NCBI RefSeq assembly: GCF_014635725.1
Contig: NZ_BMDJ01000010.1
Coordinates: 124,001-188,000 of the forward strand
DNA: 64,000 bases
Direction of reading: 5' to 3'
Origin: Pedobacter mendelii
GTDB lineage: Bacteria; Bacteroidota; Bacteroidia; Sphingobacteriales; Sphingobacteriaceae
The position numbers and the translations under genes are program-made. Positions 1 to 8,432 of the stretch are shown here, piece by piece (within the stretch, counting starts at the first letter, position 1; the number at the start of each line of letters is the position of its first letter). The notes beneath the pieces are model-generated. The model had not been told where the DNA came from, ran no database searches, and saw only the letters and a program-made list of their open reading frames with translations.

Positions 1-533
1 TTTATCCGCTTGCCAAAAATGAAATAGAGAAGCCATATTTACTATTTATTGGTTCGCGAGCATATTATAAAAACTTTAATCTTGCCATTGATGTAGTTCG
101 GAAACATAAAGAATTCGACTTGTATATTGTTGGTAGTACATTAACAAAAAAGGAAATAATAGAATTAAACAAAAAATTGCCTGGTCAATGGAAGTTGTTT
201 TCAGGGATAGATAACATAAAGCTTAATGAGCTTTACAACAATGCCTTCTCTTTGTTGTATCCATCATCTTATGAAGGATTTGGAATACCTTTACTTGAAG
301 CAATGAAGGCTGGTGTTCCATTTATTGCTTTAAATAAGTCATCTATTCCAGAAGTTGCAGGTAATGCCGGGGTTTTAGTGGATGAGCTGGATATTCATCA
401 GTTTTCGTATGCTATTAATGAGGTGGAACGAAACAGAACAGAATTGATAAAAAAAGGCTTTTTGCAGGCAGAAAAATTTTCCTGGGAAAAATGTTATCTT
501 GAAACAAAAGCTGTTTATCAAAGTTTAGGGTAA
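1..533 (+). CDS. GT4-family glycosyltransferase, C-terminal part (cut by window edge)
   Basis: The reading frame is open from the left edge, so the N-terminal domain lies outside the window. The visible part begins just before the segment KPYLLFIGSRAYYKNF, the usual start of the second Rossmann domain of GT-B retaining enzymes. It contains SYEGFGIPLLEAMKAGVP, the E-x7-E nucleotide-sugar site of GT4 (glycosyl transferase group 1) proteins, followed by SSIPEVAGNAGVLVD. The enzyme should add a sugar from a nucleotide donor to a lipid-linked oligosaccharide on the cytoplasmic face of the inner membrane. Its stop overlaps the next start (TAATG), so the two genes are translationally coupled. The sugar and linkage cannot be read from the sequence. 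Confidence 0.9.
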   Translation, partial: YPLAKNEIEKPYLLFIGSRAYYKNFNLAIDVVRKHKEFDLYIVGSTLTKKEIIELNKKLPGQWKLFSGIDNIKLNELYNNAFSLLYPSSYEGFGIPLLEAMKAGVPFIALNKSSIPEVAGNAGVLVDELDIHQFSYAINEVERNRTELIKKGFLQAEKFSWEKCYLETKAVYQSLG

Positions 534-1279
534 TGAAGATATCGATTGTAACAGTTGTGTTTAATAATGAAGCCACTATATCTACGGCTATCGATTCGGT
601 ATTAAGCCAAACTTACAAGGACATTGAGTATATTGTTATTGATGGGAAGTCAACTGATGGAACGCTGCAAATCATCACTAAATATTCATCATTCATAGCT
701 AAAATTATTTCAGAACCTGATGCTGGTATTTATGATGCCATGAACAAGGGCATTGAATTGGCAACGGGAGAAGTGATTGGGATATTAAATTCTGATGATG
801 TTTATGCTGATGAAAATGTTCTGAGTGATGTTATGAAAGAATTTCATGAACAATCTGTCGATATGGTTTACGGAGATTTAGTATATGTAAAAAACAACGA
901 CTTAAATCAAATTGTTCGCGTCTGGAAATCAGAAAATTATTATGATAATTTTTTTGAGGATGGACATGTGCCGCCACATCCATCTTTATTTATCAGGAAA
1001 AAGGTTTATGATCAGGTTGGAAGGTTTAATCAGACCATGCGGTTAGCGGCAGATTATGAATTTATGCTTCGCCTGTTTAAATTGCATACTTTCAAAAGTA
1101 AATATATAAACAGGTTATTTGTTAAGATGAGACTTGGTGGTGCAACAAACGGCAGTTTAAAAAATATAATAAATGGCAATAGAGAAATTCTTAGCGCCTG
1201 GCAAATCAATAAGTTAAAAGCACCACTTTTGCTTATGCCAAAAAGAATTTATAAACGGTTAACGCAGTTTATTAAATGA
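533..1279 (+). CDS. GT2-family glycosyltransferase
   Basis: This 248-residue GT-A fold inverting glycosyltransferase opens with ISIVTVVFNNEATI and continues with the nucleotide-binding segment IVIDGKSTDGT and the metal-binding motif NSDD near residue 87. The remainder (PPHPSLFIRKKVY, AADYEFMLRL) resembles the WcaA/YibD-like group of capsule and O-antigen transferases. No membrane segment is evident, so it probably acts as a peripheral enzyme at the cytoplasmic membrane. It overlaps the upstream gene by one base and the downstream gene by four (ATGA), so it sits inside a tight operon. The donor sugar is unknown. Confidence 0.9.
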   Translation: MKISIVTVVFNNEATISTAIDSVLSQTYKDIEYIVIDGKSTDGTLQIITKYSSFIAKIISEPDAGIYDAMNKGIELATGEVIGILNSDDVYADENVLSDVMKEFHEQSVDMVYGDLVYVKNNDLNQIVRVWKSENYYDNFFEDGHVPPHPSLFIRKKVYDQVGRFNQTMRLAADYEFMLRLFKLHTFKSKYINRLFVKMRLGGATNGSLKNIINGNREILSAWQINKLKAPLLLMPKRIYKRLTQFIK

Positions 1280-2163
1280 GGATTATTTTAACCGGCGGTA
1301 CGGGCTTTTTGGGTACAGCAATTCGTAAGCAATTTGCTAAAGAACAGTTAATTACCATTGGCCGAAATTATTGTAACATCATTGCTCACCTCGAAAAGGC
1401 TATACCTGCATTGCCCCTAGCTGATTTAGTTATCCACGCGGCGGGTAAGGCACATGTTGTACCTAAAAATAAATTTGAGGAAGAAGAATTTTTTACGGTT
1501 AATGTTCAGGGAACTAAAAATTTACTTAAGGCCTTGGAGCAATCTGCAGAATTGCCAAAAGCTTTTGTTTTTATAAGTTCCGTTGCTGTTTATGGTGCAG
1601 AAGAAGGGCTTTTGATTGACGAAAATACAGCCCTATCTGCAAAAGATGCTTATGGGAAAAGTAAAATTGAGGCTGAGCAATTAATAATTGACTGGTGCAG
1701 GGCGCATCATATTAATTGTGCTGTTTTACGTTTACCTTTATTGGCAGGCTCAAATCCGCCAGGAAATCTTGGTGCAATGATAAAGGGTATCAAAAAAGGC
1801 TACTATTTTAATGTTTCGGGCGGCAAAGCAAAAAAGAGTATGGTTATGCGTGAAGATGTGGCTGCAGTGCTGTTAAAATCGGCAGAGCAAGGAGGGATTT
1901 ATAACCTTACCGATGGCTATCACCCATCTTTTGCGCAGTTATCAGGTTCCATAGCAAATCAGCTAAACAAATCGAAGCCTTTAAATATTCCATTTTGGCT
2001 AGCAAAATTAATTGCATTTGCAGGTGACTTAATTGGTTCGAAAGCACCAATAAATAGTAAAAAGCTGATTAAGATTACCAAAGATCTTACCTTCTCAGAT
2101 GAACGGGCAAGAAAAATTTTAGGCTGGAACCCAACATCTGTTATTACCTGTTTTAAAATATGA
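1276..2163 (+). CDS. NAD-dependent epimerase/dehydratase, probable UDP-4-keto-6-deoxy-HexNAc reductase (WbpV-like)
   Basis: This 295-residue extended SDR protein has the cofactor motif TGGTGFLG at residues 6-13, the active-site SSVAVYG region and a catalytic YGKSK (Y-x3-K). It lies directly before a WbpL/WecA-type phosphosugar transferase and a WbpM-type 4,6-dehydratase. In O-antigen loci this trio makes a UDP-6-deoxy-HexNAc such as UDP-QuiNAc or UDP-FucNAc and loads it onto undecaprenyl phosphate. By that context the protein probably reduces the 4-keto intermediate. The start overlaps the previous stop in an ATGA, and its own stop overlaps the next start in the same way. The SDR family is certain; the substrate is inferred. 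Confidence 0.85.
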   Translation: MRIILTGGTGFLGTAIRKQFAKEQLITIGRNYCNIIAHLEKAIPALPLADLVIHAAGKAHVVPKNKFEEEEFFTVNVQGTKNLLKALEQSAELPKAFVFISSVAVYGAEEGLLIDENTALSAKDAYGKSKIEAEQLIIDWCRAHHINCAVLRLPLLAGSNPPGNLGAMIKGIKKGYYFNVSGGKAKKSMVMREDVAAVLLKSAEQGGIYNLTDGYHPSFAQLSGSIANQLNKSKPLNIPFWLAKLIAFAGDLIGSKAPINSKKLIKITKDLTFSDERARKILGWNPTSVITCFKI

Positions 2164-3134
2164 ATTACCTTATTGCTTTAATTTTTCTTGCAGTATTATT
2201 TTTTCTGATGTTAATTTACCTCAGGTTAGCAGCACAGTTTAATATTATTGATAAGCCAAATTTAAGAAGTTCTCATACAGCTCCTATTATTCGTGGGGGT
2301 GGTATCATTTTTCCAATCACTATTCTGTTGCAATTTCCGGTATTTGGATTTAATTATTCTTGGTTTGTTGCAGGTTTATTGCTGATAAGTTTAATTAGTT
2401 TTATTGATGATGTAAAGCCTGTGAGCAATAGCATTAGATTATTTATTCATTTGCTAGCTGTCGCCATGCTATTTTACCAGCTTCAGTTATTTGAATCTCC
2501 ATGGTATTTAATCGCATTAGCCTTTTTCTTTGTAATAGGAACCATCAACGCCATAAATTTTATGGATGGTATTAATGGTATAACCGGAAGTTACGGATTA
2601 ATAACCTTGATTTCATTGTTGTACATAAATTCTACCGTAAACTTTATCGATTCTAATATAATCCTGACTGTAATCATTGGACTACTTATATTCAATTTTT
2701 TTAATTTCAGGACAAAGGCCAAATGCTTTGCAGGCGATGTTGGCAGCGTTAGTTTAGCTTTTATTTTGGTTTTTTTTCTGCTTCAGCTATTAATTAAAAC
2801 TCAGAATATAAACTATATTCTTTTGCTGCTGGTATACGGCTTAGATGTAGTAAGTACGATATTCTTCAGGTTAATCAGGAAGGAAAATATTTTTGAGGCA
2901 CACCGAACGCATTTTTACCAATTTTTAGCTAATGAGAAAAAAATGCCTCATTTAATGGTCGCGGCCGTCTACGGTCTTGCTCAAATTGCAGTAAATTTTT
3001 GTTTAATAGCGTTCCCGATCAGCTCTTTAACAAGTCTCCTAGTTATTTTGTTTATAATGGGCATGTTTATTGTTATATTGCGGTTTGTTTTTGAAGGTTT
3101 CCAAAGGTTAATCAAAAATGCTGATGTCGAATAA
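2160..3134 (+). CDS. Polyprenyl-phosphate HexNAc-1-phosphate transferase (MraY/WecA/WbpL family)
   Basis: This 324-residue polytopic membrane protein has roughly ten hydrophobic segments and the family's conserved cytoplasmic acidic sites: FIDDVKPVS (about residues 81-89), NFMDGINGITG (about 133-143) and FAGDVGS (about 183-189). These bind Mg2+ and the sugar nucleotide. The enzyme transfers a HexNAc-1-phosphate from a UDP donor to undecaprenyl phosphate, which is the first step of glycan assembly. The length matches WbpL/WecA. It is coupled to the upstream reductase through ATGA and followed after 16 bp by the WbpM/CapD-like dehydratase, so UDP-QuiNAc or UDP-FucNAc are plausible donors. A second, unrelated initiating transferase lies at 35531. 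Confidence 0.92.
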   Translation: MNYLIALIFLAVLFFLMLIYLRLAAQFNIIDKPNLRSSHTAPIIRGGGIIFPITILLQFPVFGFNYSWFVAGLLLISLISFIDDVKPVSNSIRLFIHLLAVAMLFYQLQLFESPWYLIALAFFFVIGTINAINFMDGINGITGSYGLITLISLLYINSTVNFIDSNIILTVIIGLLIFNFFNFRTKAKCFAGDVGSVSLAFILVFFLLQLLIKTQNINYILLLLVYGLDVVSTIFFRLIRKENIFEAHRTHFYQFLANEKKMPHLMVAAVYGLAQIAVNFCLIAFPISSLTSLLVILFIMGMFIVILRFVFEGFQRLIKNADVE

Positions 3135-3150
3135 CAATTAAAGGAATATT

Positions 3151-5094
3151 TTGTTTAGCAAAATCAATATCGTACCCCGCTGGCTCATATTTATCATCGA
3201 TTTGGTAATATGTCTGATTTCATTAGGAATAGCTTACTTTATTAAATATAATTTCGATTTATCAGGACTTGAATTAGCCGCTTTTGGCAGGAATGTTTTA
3301 ATTACCGTTATTATTAATATCGGTGTATTTCTTAATGTTAAATCTTACTCCGGCATAATACGTTATACGAGTGCGCAGGATACCTTTCGAATTCTTTTTG
3401 CAGTATTGATAAGTAATTTTGTCCTTTTTGGGGCTAATTTGCTGATGAATGCTTTTTTGCCACAGCCACTTATTTCCAATATTATTATTGTGGTGAATGG
3501 GCTTGTTAGTTTTGTATTGCTCATCACTTATCGAATTTTAGCCAAATACTTTTTTATTTACATCAAAAATCTCCATCTGGATAAGCTAAGGGTTATTATA
3601 TATGGCGCAGGAGAGGCCGGGGTTGCTACCAAACGTACCTTTGATCATGATAATCGCGTAAATAAAAATATTGTTGCTTTTGTTGATGATGATGAGCGGA
3701 AAGTGGGTAAAACTATAGATGGAATTCGAATTTTGGAAGCTAAAAACCTCGAAAAACTAATTGCAGAGCATGAAGTTGATGAAGTAATTTTTGCTTCGTA
3801 CAGCATTCCGGTTGATCGTAAAAATGAAATTGTAGATGCTTGTTTGGAAAATGATGTAACCGTTCTTAATATTCCGCCTTCTAATGTTTGGATTGATGGT
3901 AAATTACAGACCTCTCAGATACAAAATATTAATATTGAAGATCTTTTAAACCGTAAAAGCATTGAAATCGACGTTGAAGGTATAAAAAGTCAATTAAAGA
4001 ATAAGCGGGTTTTGATTACCGGCGCTGCAGGTTCCATCGGTAGTGAAATTGTGCGCCAATTACTCAAATTTGAGCCTAGTTTGATTATCCTGAACGATCA
4101 ATCGGAAACTGCTTTACACGAACTTTACCTGGAGTTGGAAGAGTATAACCATAATTATAACTTTCATGCTTTTGTAGGCGATGTAAGGGATACGAAACGG
4201 ATGGAGCATCTTTTTAAAACTTTCAAGCCACAATATGTATACCATGCTGCGGCCTACAAACATGTCCCATTAATGGAAGATAATCCATGTGAGGCCATAA
4301 AAACAAATGTATCGGGTACTAAGATTGTAGCTGACCTATCAATCAAGTATGGTGTTCGCAAATTTGTAATGATTTCTACGGATAAAGCAGTTAATCCAAC
4401 TAATATTATGGGTGCCTCCAAGCGCATCGCTGAAATCTATGTTCAATCCCTAAATAATACTCTTAGCAATCATAGTCATATTTTTAGTAATGGTTTAAGC
4501 TATATTAATGGGCTTGAAGTAAAGCCAATTACCAAATTTATTACCACACGTTTTGGAAATGTTCTGGGCTCCAGCGGCTCCGTGATACCCAGGTTTAAAC
4601 AGCAAATTGAGAAAGGTGGTCCGCTTACGGTTACCCATCCTGAAATTACACGGTATTTTATGACCATACCCGAAGCCTGCCGCCTGGTACTGGAAGCCGG
4701 AAACATGGGTGCCGGTGGTGAGATTTTTATTTTTGATATGGGTAAATCTGTAAAAATTGTAGAATTAGCCAAAAAAATGATTCGGTTAGCCGGATTAATT
4801 CCTAACCAGGATATCAAAATACAATATACCGGATTGAGGCCTGGTGAAAAACTGTTTGAGGAACTGCTTAATGATAATGAAAATACTATGCCAACGCATC
4901 ACCATAAAATTATGATTGGTAAAGTGCGTGAATATGTATTTAACGATGTTGAAAAACACATATACAAATTAATTGATTGTGCCAGGTTAAATGAAAACCG
5001 ACAAGTTGTGGTGATGATGAAAGAACTGGTACAGGAATATAAAAGCAATAATTCTATTTATGAAGAACTCGACCATGCCGATGAAACAAATTAA
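3151..5094 (+). CDS. Membrane-bound UDP-GlcNAc 4,6-dehydratase-like protein (CapD/WbpM family)
   Basis: This 647-residue long-form member of the family begins at a TTG codon preceded by AAAGGA. Four hydrophobic segments fill residues 10-135. A CoA-binding-like Rossmann domain (VIIYGAGEAG, near 148) and a catalytic SDR domain (VLITGAAGSIGSE, near 287) follow. The active site reads TDKAVNPTNIMGASK, with Met near residue 420 in place of the usual catalytic Tyr, as is known for WbpM-type enzymes. The family converts UDP-GlcNAc to the 4-keto-6-deoxy sugar. Position next to the WbpV-like reductase and WbpL-like transferase supports a role in making the first sugar of a repeat unit. Confidence 0.92.
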   Translation: MFSKINIVPRWLIFIIDLVICLISLGIAYFIKYNFDLSGLELAAFGRNVLITVIINIGVFLNVKSYSGIIRYTSAQDTFRILFAVLISNFVLFGANLLMNAFLPQPLISNIIIVVNGLVSFVLLITYRILAKYFFIYIKNLHLDKLRVIIYGAGEAGVATKRTFDHDNRVNKNIVAFVDDDERKVGKTIDGIRILEAKNLEKLIAEHEVDEVIFASYSIPVDRKNEIVDACLENDVTVLNIPPSNVWIDGKLQTSQIQNINIEDLLNRKSIEIDVEGIKSQLKNKRVLITGAAGSIGSEIVRQLLKFEPSLIILNDQSETALHELYLELEEYNHNYNFHAFVGDVRDTKRMEHLFKTFKPQYVYHAAAYKHVPLMEDNPCEAIKTNVSGTKIVADLSIKYGVRKFVMISTDKAVNPTNIMGASKRIAEIYVQSLNNTLSNHSHIFSNGLSYINGLEVKPITKFITTRFGNVLGSSGSVIPRFKQQIEKGGPLTVTHPEITRYFMTIPEACRLVLEAGNMGAGGEIFIFDMGKSVKIVELAKKMIRLAGLIPNQDIKIQYTGLRPGEKLFEELLNDNENTMPTHHHKIMIGKVREYVFNDVEKHIYKLIDCARLNENRQVVVMMKELVQEYKSNNSIYEELDHADETN

Positions 5095-6712
5095 ACCTGC
5101 CGTTAAATTTGTTTTCTCCCTGGCCCTTTTTGTTATTTTAAGCTCGCATTTAACGCAGGCACAAACTCCAAATCAAAATATTCCGTACTCCTTTCAATTT
5201 TACCAAAAGCTAAACAAGTCTGTTTATGATGTGAATTCACGCTTTCATAGCTCTATAAAAGGCTATTATGGTGATGATAGTACGTTAAACAACCAGTTCA
5301 AAAGCTTAATGCAGCTCGGTGTTGATACCTTAAATAAAAGAAGCTGGGTTAGACGTAAGCTAACCGATGAACATTTAATTAACTTTACCGGAGATGATTT
5401 TGTGGTTTATGCCGACTTTTTGCCCGATTTTCAGATAGGCCGTGAATTTGATGAAAGTAAAACCACCTGGAAAAACACCAGAGGTTTTCAGGTTGGTGGC
5501 AATGTGGGTGAAAAGTTCTCTTTTTATGCAAATGCTTATGAGAATCAAGGCGTTTTTGCAAATTACCTAACAAATTTTATAAATACCAACCAGGTTGTAC
5601 CCAGTGAAATGACTGGTAAATTGGGGGAGGTTACTAAAGATTGGTCGTATGCAACAGCTTTGCTATCTTTCACTCCAAATAAACATTTAAATCTTGCCTT
5701 AGGATACGATAAAAATTTTATCGGTGATGGTTACCGATCGATGCTGTTATCAGATGTAGCTGCCAACTATTCTTTTTTACGCATGAGGGCGACACTAGGT
5801 AATGTTCAATACCAAACTATTTTTGCTTATATGCTTGATCCGGGGGCTGAAAAATTAACCACCGACAGGCGTTTAGGTGACAGGGGTAAATGGATGGCTG
5901 CACACTATCTGGATTGGAATATTACCAAACGGTTCTCTGCCGGTTTTTTCCAGGCCGTTACCTGGGCTGATGCAGAAGTTGAGGGCAAGAGAGGCTTTGA
6001 TTTTAATTATGTACATCCTTTCATTTTTCTACGCTCTGTTGAAGGTGCAAATACCACTTCTCCTGATAAAATGCGGTTAGGGTTTAACTTAAAATACGAA
6101 GTTTTAGATAAAACCACGCTTTACGGACAGTTCATGTTTGATGAATTTACGGCCAAAGAGGTTTTTTCAAACAGGGGTTACTGGGCTAATAAGTTTGCTA
6201 TGCAAATTGGATTCAGGGGTTCGGATTTATTCAAGGTTCAAAACCTGAATTACCTTGCCGAATTTAATACGGCAAAACCTTATACTTATGCACATTTCGA
6301 CCGGGTTTCTAATTATGGTGCAATGAACCAACCGCTGGCTCATCCTTTTGGGGCTAATTTTAGAGAATTTGTGGGCTTGCTTAATTATAGTTACAAGCGC
6401 TTCGATTTACAGGGACAAATGATTTATGCCAATTATGGCGCAGACCCAGCCGGATTGAATTATGGTAAAAATATTTTCCTTAGTTATGAAACGAGGGTTC
6501 AGGATTACGGAAACTTCATTGGTCAGGGCATAAAGACGAACTTATTCTTTACTGAAGCAAAAGTTTCTTATCTAATTAATCCAAAATATAATTTGCGTGC
6601 CGAGTTGGGCGGTGTTTACAGAAGAGAATCTTCTGCTGCTGCCATCCAAAATACAGCGTTGGTTACCATTGGTATCCGTAGTACTTTCAGGAATTTATAT
6701 CAGGATTTTTAA
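5081..6712 (+). CDS. Outer-membrane beta-barrel protein, Wzi/RemB-like
   Basis: This is an exported protein of about 543 residues. An ATG at 5060 is also in frame, but the ATG at 5081 (MKQIKPAVKF) gives a compact signal peptide ending at TQAQ and a shorter overlap with the upstream dehydratase. The mature part is rich in aromatic residues and alternating short polar/apolar strands (LLNYSYKRFDLQGQMIYANY, YNLRAELGGVY), as expected for an outer-membrane barrel. The N-terminal part, with PYSFQFYQKLNKSVYDVNSR, recalls the gliding-motility protein RemB and Wzi-like capsule proteins of Bacteroidota. In this locus a role in binding or exporting the polysaccharide is likely, but the assignment is from overall pattern only. 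Confidence 0.65.
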   Translation: MKQIKPAVKFVFSLALFVILSSHLTQAQTPNQNIPYSFQFYQKLNKSVYDVNSRFHSSIKGYYGDDSTLNNQFKSLMQLGVDTLNKRSWVRRKLTDEHLINFTGDDFVVYADFLPDFQIGREFDESKTTWKNTRGFQVGGNVGEKFSFYANAYENQGVFANYLTNFINTNQVVPSEMTGKLGEVTKDWSYATALLSFTPNKHLNLALGYDKNFIGDGYRSMLLSDVAANYSFLRMRATLGNVQYQTIFAYMLDPGAEKLTTDRRLGDRGKWMAAHYLDWNITKRFSAGFFQAVTWADAEVEGKRGFDFNYVHPFIFLRSVEGANTTSPDKMRLGFNLKYEVLDKTTLYGQFMFDEFTAKEVFSNRGYWANKFAMQIGFRGSDLFKVQNLNYLAEFNTAKPYTYAHFDRVSNYGAMNQPLAHPFGANFREFVGLLNYSYKRFDLQGQMIYANYGADPAGLNYGKNIFLSYETRVQDYGNFIGQGIKTNLFFTEAKVSYLINPKYNLRAELGGVYRRESSAAAIQNTALVTIGIRSTFRNLYQDF

Positions 6713-6763
6713 ATCAGCGTCTATTTTAAACCGTTTTTAATCCAATCAATTATTTAAACAAAT

Positions 6764-7387
6764 ATGGTTACCGCAGAAAAAATTTATTACTATATCAGAC
6801 AAAAGTTCATCAGAAAGTTTTTGTATCGATTTGGAATTGGAAGCCCGGTTGGTAAAAATGTATGGGAAGAGCAATTTAAAAATGGAGCCTGGGATTATCT
6901 TTATTCAGAAACGGAATCTTTACATTACAAAAGTATCGTAAAGTTTTACAAACAATATGGAGGTGGTAGCGTGTTGGATGCGGGCTGCGGACAAGGGGTA
7001 TTATTCCATTACCTAAAAGCGGATATTAACAGTCCTGCTGATTACCTGGGTTTTGATATTTCAGAAAATGCTGTAGAACAGGCAAGACAAACTTTTCCGC
7101 CATATCGGTTTGAGCAAATGGATTTCAATGCTGATACACCGAATGAAAAATTCGATTTTGTTATTTTCAACGAGTGTGTGTATTATTTCAAAAAGCCTGT
7201 TGAGCAACTTAGTGCTTACCTGGATAAAACGTTGAAAACTGATGGCTATGTAATTATTTCCATGTTTTATTATGCAGAGCATGCCCAGCTTTGGAAAAGA
7301 TTTTCAGAAAAATATAATTTTTTAGATTGGGAGGAAGTGACCAATGAAAAAGGCCAAAAATGGAGAATATGTATATTTAAGCCTTAA
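6764..7387 (+). CDS. Class I SAM-dependent methyltransferase
   Basis: This 207-residue protein has the SAM-binding motif VLDAGCGQGVLF (about residues 69-80), a post-I acidic segment DYLGFDISENAVEQAR, the DFNADTP region and the motif FDFVIFNECVYYF. These define a methyltransf_11/25-type fold. It may methylate a sugar or another small molecule tied to the polysaccharide, but the substrate cannot be derived. It starts 51 bp after the barrel protein and is probably the last gene of that transcription unit. Its last 11 bases overlap the convergent deacetylase gene tail to tail. Confidence 0.85.
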   Translation: MVTAEKIYYYIRQKFIRKFLYRFGIGSPVGKNVWEEQFKNGAWDYLYSETESLHYKSIVKFYKQYGGGSVLDAGCGQGVLFHYLKADINSPADYLGFDISENAVEQARQTFPPYRFEQMDFNADTPNEKFDFVIFNECVYYFKKPVEQLSAYLDKTLKTDGYVIISMFYYAEHAQLWKRFSEKYNFLDWEEVTNEKGQKWRICIFKP

Positions 7388-8144
7388 AAAGCTTGTTTTT
7401 TAATAAAAGTATCGGGTCATAAAAGATACGCATCAAACGATATCTGCTATTCAGCTTCATGTTTATGGTTTGTTTATCATCCGTTTCGTTAATGGCAAAT
7501 CGGCGCAAGGCATAATTTTTTTCATAAGGGCTATAAATGGATAAACCAAACTTATAACCAGCCTTAATTAACATTTGTTGATGCTGAACAGGAATTTTAC
7601 CATAAGGAAAAGCGAAAGAGTATACTTTAGTGTTCAACAATCCCTCTAAAGTTTTCTTTGAATTTAGCATGTCAGTATAGGCCAGGTTTTTGCTTACGGT
7701 ATCCAACTTAATGTGTTTCTCGCCGTGGCTTCCAATCTCCATACCCAGTGAAACCAAATGCTGCAATTGAACTGCATTCATCAATTTCACGCTAATCATG
7801 GAGTGTTCTTCAATGTCCCAAATGTTTAAACCATCAATATGCTCGGAAGGCATGTAAAATACTGCCTTCATTTTTCTTCGCAACAATTCGGGAATGGCAA
7901 AGTCAAACAAAGCTGCCGCACAATCATCGAAAGTAATGATCACTTTATTTTTTAATTGTATTTCATTAAAATTCGATTCCCAAATCTCCTGAAAAGTTGT
8001 GGTTGCTAAGCCATTTTGTTCGATGCCATCTAAAAGTTCAAGAAATTTATTATGACTAATGCACCATTTTTTCAAACTCGGATGAGGCTGATTAGCTACA
8101 TGGTGTAACATTACAATTGGAATATTCAATTTCTTCGGAGTCAA
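7377..8144 (-). CDS. Polysaccharide deacetylase family protein (NodB-like)
   Basis: This 255-residue protein reads from a TTG start (next in-frame ATG at 8111 would cut into the conserved IVMLHHV segment). It has the NodB-domain signatures VIITFDDC (first Asp and metal-binding Asp), EIGSHGEKHI (metal-binding H-x3-H) and FAFPYGK. Such enzymes remove N- or O-acetyl groups from polysaccharides. There is no clear signal peptide, so an intracellular or non-classically located enzyme is possible. It is the only - strand gene in the first 37 kb and is convergent with the methyltransferase, so it must have its own promoter in the 8145-8432 gap. Confidence 0.85.
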   Translation of the reverse strand: MTPKKLNIPIVMLHHVANQPHPSLKKWCISHNKFLELLDGIEQNGLATTTFQEIWESNFNEIQLKNKVIITFDDCAAALFDFAIPELLRRKMKAVFYMPSEHIDGLNIWDIEEHSMISVKLMNAVQLQHLVSLGMEIGSHGEKHIKLDTVSKNLAYTDMLNSKKTLEGLLNTKVYSFAFPYGKIPVQHQQMLIKAGYKFGLSIYSPYEKNYALRRFAINETDDKQTINMKLNSRYRLMRIFYDPILLLKNKLFKA

Positions 8145-8384
8145 TCTAACCTTTATCTATTAAATGCCAAATAAACATAATATATCGTTTAAAACCTCGA
8201 ATTCGGATGTTTTTTTATCAAGGAAAATAACCAATACTATTTTCTTATTTTTTATTGAACTGTTAAACCAAATTTGTTTGAATAACTTGCTCATAAAAAC
8301 CCTGGTTTCTATGGATTAACGTATATTAGGCATAAATCTGTTTCCTATAATCAGGAAAAGCTTCATCCCTTTAAAAACTTTATA

Positions 8385-8392
8385 TACCTTTG
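8385..8392 (+). promoter_or_regulatory. Candidate Bacteroidota -7 box upstream of the Wzi-like gene
   Basis: The sequence TACCTTTG matches the Bacteroidota -7 consensus TAnnTTTG exactly and lies 40 bp before the ATG at 8433. The expected -33 TTG is not matched (TTC at 8362-8364), so only half of the promoter is clear. It would drive the Wzi-like gene and possibly the export genes downstream. Confidence 0.5.
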
Positions 8393-8432
8393 CACACATT
8401 TTAACGTTAATCATCAAACATTAATCTATTCT

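Noticed and set aside
4500..4817. A 105-codon - strand frame inside the CapD/WbpM-like gene
   Set aside because: It is a shadow of a highly conserved catalytic region on the + strand.
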